From positions 1 to 34,844 of the forward strand of contig JADRCO010000390.1 of NCBI GenBank assembly GCA_021464525.1: DNA of 34,844 bases, in the 5' to 3' direction. Position numbers and translations under genes: made by a program. The number at the start of each line of letters is the position of its first letter. Position 1 is the first letter of the stretch. Below the pieces are notes generated by a model that did not search any database, was not told where the DNA came from, and was given only the letters and a program-made list of their open reading frames with translations. Shown piece by piece: positions 21,779-31,776 of the stretch. The DNA is from Rhizophagus sp. LPA8_4_AMF. Its lineage: Eukaryota; Glomeromycota; Glomeromycetes; Glomerales; Glomeraceae.

Positions 21779-22135
21779 TGGATATAGCACATTTGGCAGC
21801 TATTAGTCCAAATCTTGAAAGAGAATATCAGATTAGTAATAGGCAAATGAAATTTCTAAACATATGGCAATTTATAATTGTAAAATAGAATTAGATAATC
21901 CTATACAAAATAACGATTTTAAATATTGGTGATAATATTAAATTAAAATTTGGCCTGAAAAACAATATTGGTAAAATCTGCCTTTATTAAATCAATGTGA
22001 TTTATGATTTTATTGCGTTCTAATTTCAAATTTTATCAAGTATCCTACTATACATAGCTAAAGAACAATATGAAAGACTTTCTGGAACATCCCTTTGGCG
22101 AAATGACTGCGGCGAAATAGATTTTGGCAAAAAAG
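21779..22135 (+). pseudogene. Fragmented coding-like relic of unknown family
   Basis: An ATG frame at 21779 (DIAHLAAISPNLEREYQIS) passes by frameshift into a second frame reading NCKIELDNPIQNNDFKYW, followed by stops and then IKIWPEKQYW. A third frame (about 22025-22155) reads ILSSILLYIAKEQYERLSG. The order and style resemble a decayed transposase-like protein, but I cannot name it. Three units of a 14-15-nt repeat starting GGCGAAAT or GGCAAAAA follow near 22097-22135. Confidence 0.25.
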
Positions 22136-22620
22136 TCTCGATACCGTTTTAGATCGCATCCTATTCAAGGTATATTTAATTGATTCACGTGTTCCTCTAT
22201 ATACTAGCCTAAAAAAGTTGGAATCGATTTTTATCATATTCTTTTTGTATGTTTTACGCCATTCCTTATATTAATATGAGTTTGAATTTTTTAATTTCAC
22301 GCGATAAAGTATAACTTATTTTATATTTATTTGTTTGCAATATGAATAAATAAAACAAAAAAAAAAGAAGTATAGTTAAAAATATTTACATATAAAAAAA
22401 TATGTTTATCAATTTAAAGATTGTAATATTAATAAACGATTAAACATAAACTACAATTTTAAACTTTCTTAAAAACTTGACAGATTTAAAACATACAGGT
22501 ATCTAAATTATGACTTATTTTATTTAAATTATGATTTAATTCCTATTGTTTTTAGTAACTAATATTAAATTACAAAATTGTAGAAATCATTCTGATCCTA
22601 ATCAAGATATTTCACGCATA

Positions 22621-23065
22621 ATGAGATCTTTTATTTTTTTCACGCTCACTATCATTTTTTTTTGCTACGACTCTTGTACCAACAGTTACTGAAGGTAAAA
22701 TCTTGAAATCTAAACATGTTAGCATATAAAGAATATATATAAACTTTAAGCAAAATATTATATTCTTTTATCCTAAAACTCAATTGATTACTAGGCTATC
22801 ACGGTAAAGTTTATAGAACTGTTAAAAGACTTTATAAGGTTCGGGCTACAGATAATAATGATAACTTTTATATGTGGTGATAAAAGTTACCATCCATGCG
22901 ACCATCAAACAACGATAGATATTGGTACAGGAGCAAATGATATATACTGGCTTCATGCACATGTTGGAGCTAGTGCTAGAAAAAACAAAGCATTGTGGAC
23001 CATTTAACAGTGATGAATGCTATATACTTAAAAATACTACTATTACTTGGCATTTTGATCCCTGA
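22621..23065 (+). pseudogene. Small secreted Cys-containing protein gene, frameshifted three times
   Basis: Exon 1 (22621-22694) starts with ATG and a hydrophobic signal peptide (RSFIFFTLTIIFF), then TTLVPTVTE. A 100-nt GT-AG intron follows (22695-22794), and exon 2 ends at a TGA (23063-23065). Three reading-frame changes are needed. Each falls in a homopolymer (T9 at 22655-22663, T4 at 22866-22869, A6 at 22980-22985), and each is explained by one surplus base. The readable segments contain CGDKSYHPCDH, the block TGANDIYWLHAHVG, and CGPFNSDEC. The intact ancestor would have been about 118 residues, a signal peptide plus four cysteines, compatible with an apoplastic or effector-like secreted protein. 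The alternative is an intact gene with base-call errors. Confidence 0.5.
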
Positions 23066-23284
23066 CAATGGTGTTAAAATTGCTACAAACATAACGATCA
23101 TTTCTTGAGTAATAATCTTAATTAACTTAGTTATCTTAATTTTATTATTTATTATTATATTTAATGAAACTTTAATCATGTAATTGTTGAGCATATAGTA
23201 AATTATATTATTATCACTGTATCATATGAGATGTACGTGAATGAAATTGATTAGCCATAAGTAATTTATGAATAATATTTAATG

Positions 23285-23373
23285 GATATTGTACGGTGTT
23301 GTATTTATATTGGTTAACGTCACGAAGTGACGTTAACCGATATAAATACCACCGTACAAATGGTACAATATCT
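23285..23373. repeat. Foldback (hairpin) element
   Basis: The arms are about 23285-23323 and 23327-23373 around the centre GTCACGAAGTGAC. The inner stem GGTTAACGTCAC is perfect. Outward, the arms match as TATTTATAT, GTACGGTG and GATATTGTAC, with one short insertion on each side. Arms this long with a 3-nt loop suggest a MITE-type foldback or cruciform-forming sequence. Confidence 0.85.
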
Positions 23374-23428
23374 ATATTATCGTACGGGCGGTACAGCTAA
23401 TGCAGATCATGCTTTAGAAATTTCTTTT

Positions 23429-23506
23429 CAATATTGTACGCAAATAAACTTTTTTGATCAATATTGAACGCAAATAAACTTCTCATATCAATATTGAACA
23501 ATATTA
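23429..23506. repeat. Tandem repeat, exact period 30 bp, about 2.6 copies
   Basis: Units begin at 23429, 23459 and 23489. The unit is CAATATTG(T/A)ACGCAAATAAACTT plus a variable end; the third copy is truncated after CAATATTGAACAATATT. Confidence 0.9.
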
Positions 23507-23704
23507 AAAATATCGGTCAAAAAAATTAGCATGATCCTATAAGGCCGTGCGATAATAAACATACTAATGTTTGGATTTAGATATTTCCTACGAATAGTCA
23601 GATTAATTAAAAAAGTTTACAGAAAGTCTAAGTCATGACTAATCTAAATAAATGAGGCATTAATTCCTATTGGTCACCGCAGTATTCCTAATGACCGAAC
23701 GTCA

Positions 23705-23750
23705 GTTATTGGATGGGGATATCGATATCTCTATTCCCCCATCTAATAAC
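23705..23750. repeat. Second foldback element
   Basis: GTTATTGGATGGGG (23705-23718) pairs with CCCCATCTAATAAC (23737-23750) with one mismatch. The centre contains the palindrome GATATCGATATC, and a few unpaired bases sit on one arm only. It is shorter than the foldback at 23285 and unrelated in sequence. Confidence 0.8.
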
Positions 23751-24463
23751 TATTAAATATATAATAGTATGTGTAATTGCGATAAAAATGGATACTCTTT
23801 TATAATTCATAATTTTTTTGCACAAGCTCTTTCATACCATCTAAATACATTTATTGAAAATTAAAGGTGCCGGTCGAAACTCATGAGAATAAATAAGAGC
23901 GAATTTTTAGAATGCATAAGCAATATAGCATTATTTCTTTTTTTTATTTCTTTATATTTACGTCCACAATTATATCCTACGGACTAGTAATATTTTATAC
24001 AAAAATGAATCGGTAAAACGAATTTTGTGTTAATTTAAATTCACCAAACAATTCATTATAAAGATTATCATTTTAAAAAATCATCAGACATATTTTTTTG
24101 GTTAAATAATTAGTCATTTATTATTTTTTTTCTTGAATCAAAAAAAAATTAACACTTGAAAGGGTGAATAAAAATTGATTAATCAAATTCTTTGTACAAT
24201 AACTTGTAATATCATTCTGTTAAATTACGCAAAATAGTGCAACCAATGACGATTTGTGTCAGATGATTATTATGATTGTCGATGCCGAGCATTTCCATCC
24301 TCAGCTGATTTTTTTGTTTGTTGACACATTTCGGACACGTTTCGGACACTTCCATTTTTGATTGATGTTATCAACTCAATTATATAAAATGAATAAAAAC
24401 GCCAAATTTACAAATAATCTTGTGCAACATGCAGTAATTACAATTTGATATTTTAGATAACCT
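23751..24463. other. Non-coding region
   Basis: AT-rich 3' flank of the membrane-protein gene; no frame or repeat stands out. Confidence 0.5.
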
Positions 24464-25519
24464 TTAAAATAATAAAAAAGAATTTATTATATTATTGGAC
24501 TCATCCAAAATATTTTCACCAAATTTGTAAATATCAATTCCAAAACAAATATAAATCAATTCATCTATTTCTAAATTATTATGAGATAATAAATTTAATG
24601 TATAACCAAAAAAATTATACTTTGTTAAAAATATTTTAACAATAATTACTAAAAATAAGACCATAACATTATAAAAATCATTTTTTTTATATATTATAAG
24701 TATCTTAAATAATATAATCATCATTGTAATTAATAAAAAAAGACTATTAGAAACAACATAAACAGTATAATATAATAACCAAAATAATAATATAAATGGA
24801 AGTGATAATAATGATATAACATAACAAAATTTAATTATAAATATTGGATTATTCGTTAAACTATATTTATATTCTTTATATGATTCATGAGTATTATAGA
24901 TTGAACCAATTAATAAATTTTTCATCATCGTTAAAAATAAAGTAACTACGAATAATAATGGTGTAATCATCATAAAAAAAATGAGTGAGATTAAAAATAT
25001 ATCCAAAATATTAACAATTATTGAGAAAATAAATTCATAAATATGTAATTTATCTAAATTCAAATAAGTTTTTGAAAATAATATATTATCAAAAGGTTTT
25101 AATATCGGAGTGTCATTTAATAATTGGTAATCGGAATTATGAGAAATTGATTGATAAATTAAATAAATAATCGCCGCTGTTGAAGAAATTGAATAATATG
25201 GATATTCTGGTCTCTTAATAATTATAACAAATGGATAAATTAAAGTAACAAATATACAATATCCAATAATTAAAAACATATAAATTGGGATATAAAGAGC
25301 AACGATTATTGGAAAAGATAAAAATAAATAGATTCTTTTCCTCAAATCATTGCTAATAATATAAAATAAATGTGAATATATTTGAAATATAGAGGGTAAA
25401 TAAGTAAGTAATGATATAATAATATTTGGAATCAGACATAAAAGTAATACCGGTAAGATATAGATTAAAAAATCAAGCATTAATAATGTCATATGAAAAG
25501 TGTATCTTAATAAAATCAT
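24464..25519 (-). CDS. Multi-pass membrane protein of unknown function
   Basis: A single uninterrupted frame of 351 residues. Hydrophobic segments lie at about residues 12-45, 65-97, 115-125, 163-200, 226-280 (two or three spans) and 285-302, suggesting seven to nine membrane passes. Between them are short polar loops, including KRPEYPYYSIS (about 102-112) and THESYKEYKYS (about 213-223). The last 40 residues are polar (NNLEIDELIY, GENILDESNN). A second ATG at residue 10 could be the true start. There is no transporter or channel motif I recognise and no paralogue in the window. It is probably a real gene, because an open frame of this length with regular hydrophobic spacing is unlikely by chance in AT-rich DNA. 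Confidence 0.75.
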   Translation of the reverse strand: MILLRYTFHMTLLMLDFLIYILPVLLLCLIPNIIISLLTYLPSIFQIYSHLFYIISNDLRKRIYLFLSFPIIVALYIPIYMFLIIGYCIFVTLIYPFVIIIKRPEYPYYSISSTAAIIYLIYQSISHNSDYQLLNDTPILKPFDNILFSKTYLNLDKLHIYEFIFSIIVNILDIFLISLIFFMMITPLLFVVTLFLTMMKNLLIGSIYNTHESYKEYKYSLTNNPIFIIKFCYVISLLSLPFILLFWLLYYTVYVVSNSLFLLITMMIILFKILIIYKKNDFYNVMVLFLVIIVKIFLTKYNFFGYTLNLLSHNNLEIDELIYICFGIDIYKFGENILDESNNIINSFLLF

Positions 25520-26415
25520 TTTTGTTCTTTTTTTGTTTTTGTTTTTTTGTTTTTGTTGAAAAAGAACAAAGGAAATGATTGAAGAACAACCTTTTCAACC
25601 TAAAAGTCTTGGCATTGTTGATAATCAAATAATATGTAGCACAATTTTTTTTGTGTCCCATTCAATATTTGATGTATGGAAGGACAAGGTGTTAGGGTGA
25701 GTCATGTATGATATATTTTTTTAAAAATAGTAGTTTTTGAATGAATTAGATTATTCCACCAATAACCATATGACCTTTTAATTTAGTGTTCCAAACCAAA
25801 AAAAAAAAAAAAAATTTCATTTTTTTTTTAAAAATTCATTTTGAAGATATTTTTACTTTATAAAATTCTCGATTTGGAAAATATTTTGTATTTGTAGCTG
25901 CGTCGCCAACTATTTATATGATGTTACGATTGTTACGTAGAGGCATAATTTTTGATCATCAAAGGCTATCGTGCATATCATACTTAATGGATAAATATTT
26001 AAGATTTATAAAGTTAGTTTATAATTCGGTTGTCTCACATGTGAAAAGTTGGGTTGATTTTACTGAATTAAATAACAGATTACGATGATACCATATTACC
26101 TTTCGTCAGTTTCGGTATGTCGATCCCATGTCATGTGGGGGATCCTGGAGGTAAATATTGTTACGCATCACAAAATATTTTGTCAATAAGTTTAATTTTT
26201 CAAAGCGGTTTAGGCCAATTTAAGCAAGAACGGCCAAGTTACTGTACATCATCTACTTCTTCTATTATTTCCGTCTTGTAAATTGCGTAACGAAACACCT
26301 ATAAACATTATAATATAGAGTTTCTGTTCCTCAAATCTCAATTACTACTTTCAAAGATGTTAAATCTGTAATCTGTTAATGTGTATCCTTTGTTAATATA
26401 CTTATAGAATTAATG
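25520..26415. other. Non-coding region upstream of the membrane-protein gene
   Basis: Contains an A17-T3 and T9-A5 cluster (about 25798-25835) and a short GATCCC/GGGATC inverted repeat (about 26122-26144). No coding frame supported. Confidence 0.5.
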
Positions 26416-26441
26416 TTTTTTTTTTTTAAAAAAAAAAAAAA
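26416..26441. repeat. T-run/A-run palindrome
   Basis: T12 followed by A14, about 80 nt from the left end of the MITE-like element. Confidence 0.85.
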
Positions 26442-26520
26442 GATCTTGGAACTTTTTGAACGAATAGTTGATAAACAATTTCTGATTTCAGGCTATAGTT
26501 GAAAAAATTACATTTTTTTT

Positions 26521-26736
26521 TGGTCGCATTCATTTCACCGACAATTATCTCACCTGACAGACGTTTCATTGACAGGGTCATTATGTTTTGCCAACAATCA
26601 TCTCACCGACATAGGGAATTTAGGATTAGAGTTAGGTTTAGGGTTAGGATAAGGTTGATTAGGATTTCCAGTCATCCTGCCGGTAAAGTTGCCGGTGAAA
26701 TAATTGACGTAAATGATTGTCGGTGAAAATGAACCA
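26521..26736. mobile_element. MITE-like element with terminal inverted repeats and telomere-like core
   Basis: The left end (26521-26549) contains TTCATTTCACCGACAATTAT. The right end (26711-26736), read in reverse complement, gives TTCATTTTCACCGACAATCA. Further copies of the CACCG(A/G)CAA motif lie subterminally on both sides (near 26591-26611 and 26680-26702), as in DNA transposons with subterminal repeats. The centre (26619-26660) holds six near-contiguous TTAGGG-type hexamers (TTAGGA, TTAGAG, TTAGGT, TTAGGG, TTAGGA, TAAGGT). At about 216 bp with no transposase it would be non-autonomous. No clear target-site duplication was found. Confidence 0.65.
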
Positions 26737-27048
26737 GATCCTTTTTTTTTTACCACGGTACCACTTATTTTTAGAATAAAAAGTTTTACGCAGCGCATGC
26801 ACTTCACGCTAAATTTTAAACCCTTATTTTTAAGATCATATTTTATTAAACATAATTCATAATTTTTTTGGCTACCTTAAATCAATAATAGTTAGTGTAT
26901 ACTCAATAGTTAATTTATGTTTAGTTTCTTAGAAAAAAAAAGTGGAAGTAATTAATTTTAATTTAATCTCACATAAAATCATAATTTTAATTCTAATTTA
27001 AATAATCTTAATTTATGAAATTCTAACAAAAATTTTAACATATTATTT

Positions 27049-30000
27049 TTAATCATCCAATTCTTCAGCATCAACTCCAATTTCTCTTGCAATATCGTTA
27101 ACATATTGTTGCACGCCACTTTCTATTAACTCTTCAACTATTCCTCTCCTTACGGCATAAACTTCTTTAGCAACATTTTCAACAAACCATCTATCATGAC
27201 TAACAACAACAACAGCCCCTTCAAATTTATTTAAAACTTCTACAAGTGTTTTAATTGTAATCATATCCAAATGACTTGTAATTTCATCAAGCATTAAAAT
27301 ATGTGGTGCATGATAAACTTGTAATGCGAATGCAACTCTAGATTTTTGTCCCCCGGATAAATATGACATTTTCTGAACTGATAAATCACCGGAAATTCCA
27401 AATCCCCCCAAATGAGATCTTGCTTTATGTTCATCAATTTCAGGATATAATTTTTTCATATACGCAACAGCTGAAACGTCCAAATCTAATGCATCAACGT
27501 TATGTTGAACAAAGTGTCCAATTTTCATTCTAGGATGTCTTGTTACGGTACCTTTTGTAGGTTCCAAATCGCCTGCAAGTAACCCCATTAAAGTGGATTT
27601 ACCTTCACCATTTGCACCAACAAATCCAATTCTTGCGCCTTCTTCAACGTTAAGTGTTACATTTTTAAGGACAGGTTTGGTGGTGTTAGGATAAGTGAAT
27701 GAAACGTTTTCTATTTGTAATAATGCACCGTGATGACGTAATGGTTCGGGTGATGGAATATTCCAATTAACTAAAGTTTCCGCTTTTTCAACTTCAATCT
27801 CATCACGAACTGAATTAAAAAATCCTACTCTATGCTTGTTTAATTTGAATCTAAATCCATCCTCAGTTTTATTCATTCCTACACGTTCGAGTTTCTAATC
27901 ACATAGATTCAAATTAGTTGAAATAAAGATAAATAAATTTTAATAATAAAATATTACCTTCTTACGACTCGCAACCATTCCTAAACGTTTATCGTCTCCA
28001 CTTTCTTTAGCTTTTTTTTGAGCCTTTTGAATACTAGATTCTATATGTTTCTTTTGTTTCTCTTGAGCTTCAGCCATTCTTTCTTTTTTTAATCGTACAT
28101 CCTCCAAATTTTTCTCGAATTCATCGTAATTACCAGTATGATAGGTTAACTTGGTATCTTTAAGACGAATTATCTCGGTGACTGTTTTATTGAGGAATCG
28201 ACGATCATGAGAAACAATGACCATGGTAGTGTCTATGAGAGTATTCAAATACGATTGAAGCCAAAGAATAGCCGGTAAATCCAAGTGATTGGCTTAAAGA
28301 AAAAAAAATTAATTAGATTCTTTGTGAAGCGACATGAGAACAGGATTTTATGATTTACTTATGAAATCCGAGACATTCTTGTGTATTCGTCAAATTTCAT
28401 TATAAAGAGGAGTTGTTTGATAGTAAAAATTGTACTTACTAGGTTCGTCTAATAAAAGAATATCTGGTTGTAAAAATAATGCTTGAGCTAATGCTACTCT
28501 CTAAATAAAAGTATTAAGTTTTATAAGAAAAATATAACAGATAAATCTTTCGATGAATTTTTTTTTTAATGTGATATTTACCATACGCCAACCACCAGAA
28601 AGAGAAGAAAGCGAGGCCATTGGAGAATATTGCAGCTTTTCAGAAAATCCAAGACCGGATAAAATTTCTTGAGCTCTTGCTTCAGCAGAGTCGGCATTAA
28701 TCTTTATTAAAATAAAAAAGTTAAATAATAATGTAATAAATTAACTTAGTTCATATAAAAAACCCTACTTGTTCAAGTTTTGTATACACTTCCTCTAAGA
28801 GTTCATAAATCACCGCAGTAAAATCTTCGGTTTGGTTTTCTTTATCATCTTTATCATCCAATGCTCTATGTTATAATATGATTAGCATGTCTAAATTTAA
28901 ATAATCTCCGTTTATTCGAATGAACTTTAATTATACTTACTTTTGAGCTTCAGCTACTCTAGCTTCAGCATCCAACAATTCTTGTCTTGCTTCAGCACCT
29001 CTACGACCACTTCGCAGAGTTGCAATTTTTTGAGCTTCTTCTAATTCTCTTTGTAATCTTTCAGCTCTAATACGTTTAACAGCAGATTCAATCTTTTTCG
29101 AATCTCCACTTTCTACTGCAGTTTGGAGAGCTTGTTTTTCATTTAATAAAAGAGTTCGTTCTTTATCAGCTCTAAGAACTACTTGAGCAACATATTCTTT
29201 TTCATCAACATTTTCCAATTGTTCAATATATAAAACTCGAATGTTTCTAGGAAATCCGACAAGTATTCCACTACCGATACATTTAAGAAGTGCTTTTATA
29301 ATATAAAATAAGTTTTTTGATTATTAAAAAATACACATTTTTTTTCGTTAAGAATTTTTATATGAACAAAAAATAGTTACTTGATTTTCCAGTTCCGTTT
29401 CTTCCAACTAAACCGTAATGAACACCAGTTTTTAATTGTAATTTTGCATCAACTAATAATTCTTTATTACCGACCGTAATATTAACATCTTTTAAATCAA
29501 CCTTTTATATAATAAAAATAATAAATCGATTAAAAAAAAATTTTAAAATTTTTTTTCAATAACGTAAATATGATTTGAAGATATACCTCTTTTGATAAAG
29601 TTTCTAAAGTTTCAGTATGAAATCTTGATTGTTGAGAGTATGCAACGATTTCCGAATCATCTACAACGGATTTTTGTGCTTTAGTTGATGCGGATTGTTT
29701 TCCAGTATTTTTGACGGATTTCTTTCCAGACTTGCCAATTGAGGAAGAAGTATGTGTATCAGAGGTAGGTGTCGATAAATTTAGCTTAACAAAGAAAATA
29801 TATAAATTTAGTTAGTTAAAAATGAATTACATCATGAAAAAAAATTTAATATTTTTGTACCTGGTCTAACTTAGTAACAACTTCTTCCGGTAATTTTTCG
29901 GGTCCAAATTCCGCAGTAGTATCGGTTGAATTCGTAGAATCGTAGGAAAATTTGTGATAAAAAGAATCTAAATCGGAACTTTCCATACCGGCATCACTTA

Positions 30001-30142
30001 AGAATTGTTCGGTAGCCTCACGTAGAGAATCAGCACCTTCGATATCTGCTAATACGCTAGAAATGTATTCTTTGATATCATCATCGAATGTTACGTTCAA
30101 AGGTAGAGCAGCGAAAAATCTTGAGGATAGTGATGAACTCAT
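27049..30142 (-). CDS. ABC-F family twin ATPase (GCN20/ABCF3-like)
   Basis: Soluble twin-ABC ATPase without membrane spans; ABC-F proteins act on ribosomes in translation control or ribosome biogenesis. Nine exons: 30142-29861, 29784-29587, 29501-29381, 29292-28941, 28865-28769, 28701-28582, 28500-28440, 28292-27958 and 27894-27049. All are GT-AG and in phase, giving 803 residues. The N-terminal extension (about 1-160) is acidic, then Ser/Lys-rich. ABC1: Walker A GRNGTGKST split by intron 3, a charged Ala/Glu/Arg-rich insertion probably forming a coiled coil, signature LSGGWRM, Walker B LLLDEPTNHLD and switch VSHDRRFL. The linker is Lys/Glu-rich. ABC2: Walker A GANGEGKST, signature LSGGQKSR, Walker B LMLDEITSHLD and VSHDRWFV. 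DEITSHLD departs from the usual DEPTNHLD, but the catalytic Glu is kept. The start is the first ATG of the N-terminal frame. The exact orthologue group (GCN20, ABCF1 or a fungal side branch) is unsettled. Confidence 0.93.
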
Positions 30143-31056
30143 AAATGATAGAAAAAAAAAACTTTCAAATAAATAAATGAATTAATTTAAAATTAAAAGA
30201 TTGATAATTTGATAAGTCTCGAAGGAATTAATTTATAAACTTTTTCTTTACTGCGCAAACAATTGGCGTAGTATAAGAGATTTGATTCATGCAATGGAAA
30301 TTTACGCCCAGACTAAAATTATGGACTAATTTAGGCAATTAACCAAAAATAGGTTTTTAATTTAGTTGCGCAGCATTGGTATACAAGATCACTGCGGAAT
30401 TCAATTTAATGTCGTGTACAGGTTCGAACTGCGGATTAATTTAAAACATTTTAACGATGCATTTCAATTTAATTTATGTAACAAAAGAACGCGTAAAAGA
30501 AAAAATTCATACATAGATTGAAGGCTCGTTCCAAATAAAGCCAAACCATTATTATTCTATATATAGCCTATAGGGCATCATGATGTAATTTGCATATTTA
30601 TTTGAATTGAAAAAACCTAAAATTATTCGCATGATTATATTCTCATAATGATAATGCAAATATAATTAAAATAATTAAAATAAAAAAATAATGAAATAAT
30701 GAAATAATGAATAAAGGGAAATAAATGAAACAAAGGAAACAAGGAAAGATGAAAGAAATGATCCTTTTTAGTATCTTGCTTATTATGTCTTCATAGAAAA
30801 ATGATATATATATATATATATATATAACACTTTTCCATGTATGATAAATGATAAAAAACCTTGAAGGTTAGTTATATATTATTACTGATGATGTGATACA
30901 ATTAAATTCTACCTGAACTAAATTCTTTCCAAATATCATAAAATACTTTGTCAACTAGATCTCTCTTTCTTTTCCGTTCAGAACGTGCCATGTACATGCA
31001 ATACATAAAATAAAATTGGGCTAAAGGTCTTAAGAATCTGTTGTTTCATTTCTTCG
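30143..31056. other. Upstream region of the ABC-F gene and intergenic DNA
   Basis: Contains AATGAAAT-type simple repeats (about 30680-30710) and an (AT)n run (30804-30826). No clear TATA box or coding frame seen. Confidence 0.5.
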
Positions 31057-31205
31057 TTGCTCGAATAATTTTATATAAATATTATGAGCAACGGAGAATC
31101 AGATCCAATTGCTCGAATAATTTTGTGTATAAAAGAGTGTAAAAATTAAATTGTATTCTGAACAATGGAAAATCAGGTGATTAATCCAGTTGCTCGAATA
31201 ATTGT
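31057..31205. repeat. Imperfect direct repeats around TTGCTCGAATAATT
   Basis: The 14-mer TTGCTCGAATAATT occurs at 31057, 31109 and 31190. The intervals share further sequence (GAGAATCAGATCCA versus GAAAATCAGGTGATTAATCCA), so this is a diverged tandem repeat of about 52-80 bp. GAGCAA near 31086 pairs with the TTGCTC at 31109. Confidence 0.75.
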
Positions 31206-31483
31206 ATAAAAATTATGTCGTCATCCTATGAATTCCTTCGTTCTTATCAAAGTTACATATATAGTTAGGCGAATTATCTAAATAAAAGATATATAAATTA
31301 ATGTATCATTAGAGAACAATTCGTTTTTTCTTTAACAATATCTATAGTTCATGAACTCACATGATTTAACATTAAAATTAATTATTGGAAAAGAATAAAA
31401 TCGATCAGATATTCAGGAATATGCGCCACTTTTCCACTGCTCTTCAACAAATTTCAACATACACTTTTTCTTCTTTTACATAA

Positions 31484-31689
31484 TCTAGAAAATAACCGAA
31501 TATTATGATTAATAATATGTAGAATGAAAATACCAAGATAAGCCGACTCACCTTTGGATAGCTGTTGACCTCGATGATAGCAATAAAGATGTCACGAATA
31601 AATTCGTAAACTAATACTCCAGTCAATACTGCTTTAATCCGATTTTTATAAGAATGACCGAAAGAATAATTGGTTATAAAAAACGTCAA
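31484..31689 (-). other. Possible exon of an unidentified gene
   Basis: A minus-strand frame (HSYKNRIKAVLTGVLVYEF, then IRDIFIAIIEVNSYPK) ends at a strong donor AAG|GTGAGT (31551-31546). It is followed after 67 nt by a good acceptor, TTTTCTAG (31492-31485), after which the frame stops almost at once. The frame opens with TTG, so an upstream exon would be required; a candidate first exon with a GTAAGT donor lies near 32070-32023. On the opposite strand, an ATG frame at about 31654-31776 (MTERIIGYKKRQLLKMLENR...) also reads like protein. At most one is real. Confidence 0.25.
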
Positions 31690-31776
31690 TTATTAAAAAT
31701 GTTGGAAAATCGATCGTATCTTTCTCCAGAAATTAGCGAAACCGACGAAGAGAATCTAGATAAGACAATCAAATAA

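Noticed and set aside
22976..23194. 72-codon minus-strand frame
   Set aside because: Antisense shadow of the secreted-protein relic and its flank.
25473..25661. 62-codon minus-strand frame overlapping the start of the membrane-protein gene
   Set aside because: Out of frame with the gene and rich in Lys/Gln from a simple repeat.
26619..26660. A true chromosome end or neo-telomere
   Set aside because: Only six degenerate hexamers, internal to inverted repeats and followed by normal genes.
26499..26807. Short frames across the telomere-like repeats
   Set aside because: Arg/Val/Ile or Pro/Asn periodicity comes from the hexamer repeat; not a protein gene.
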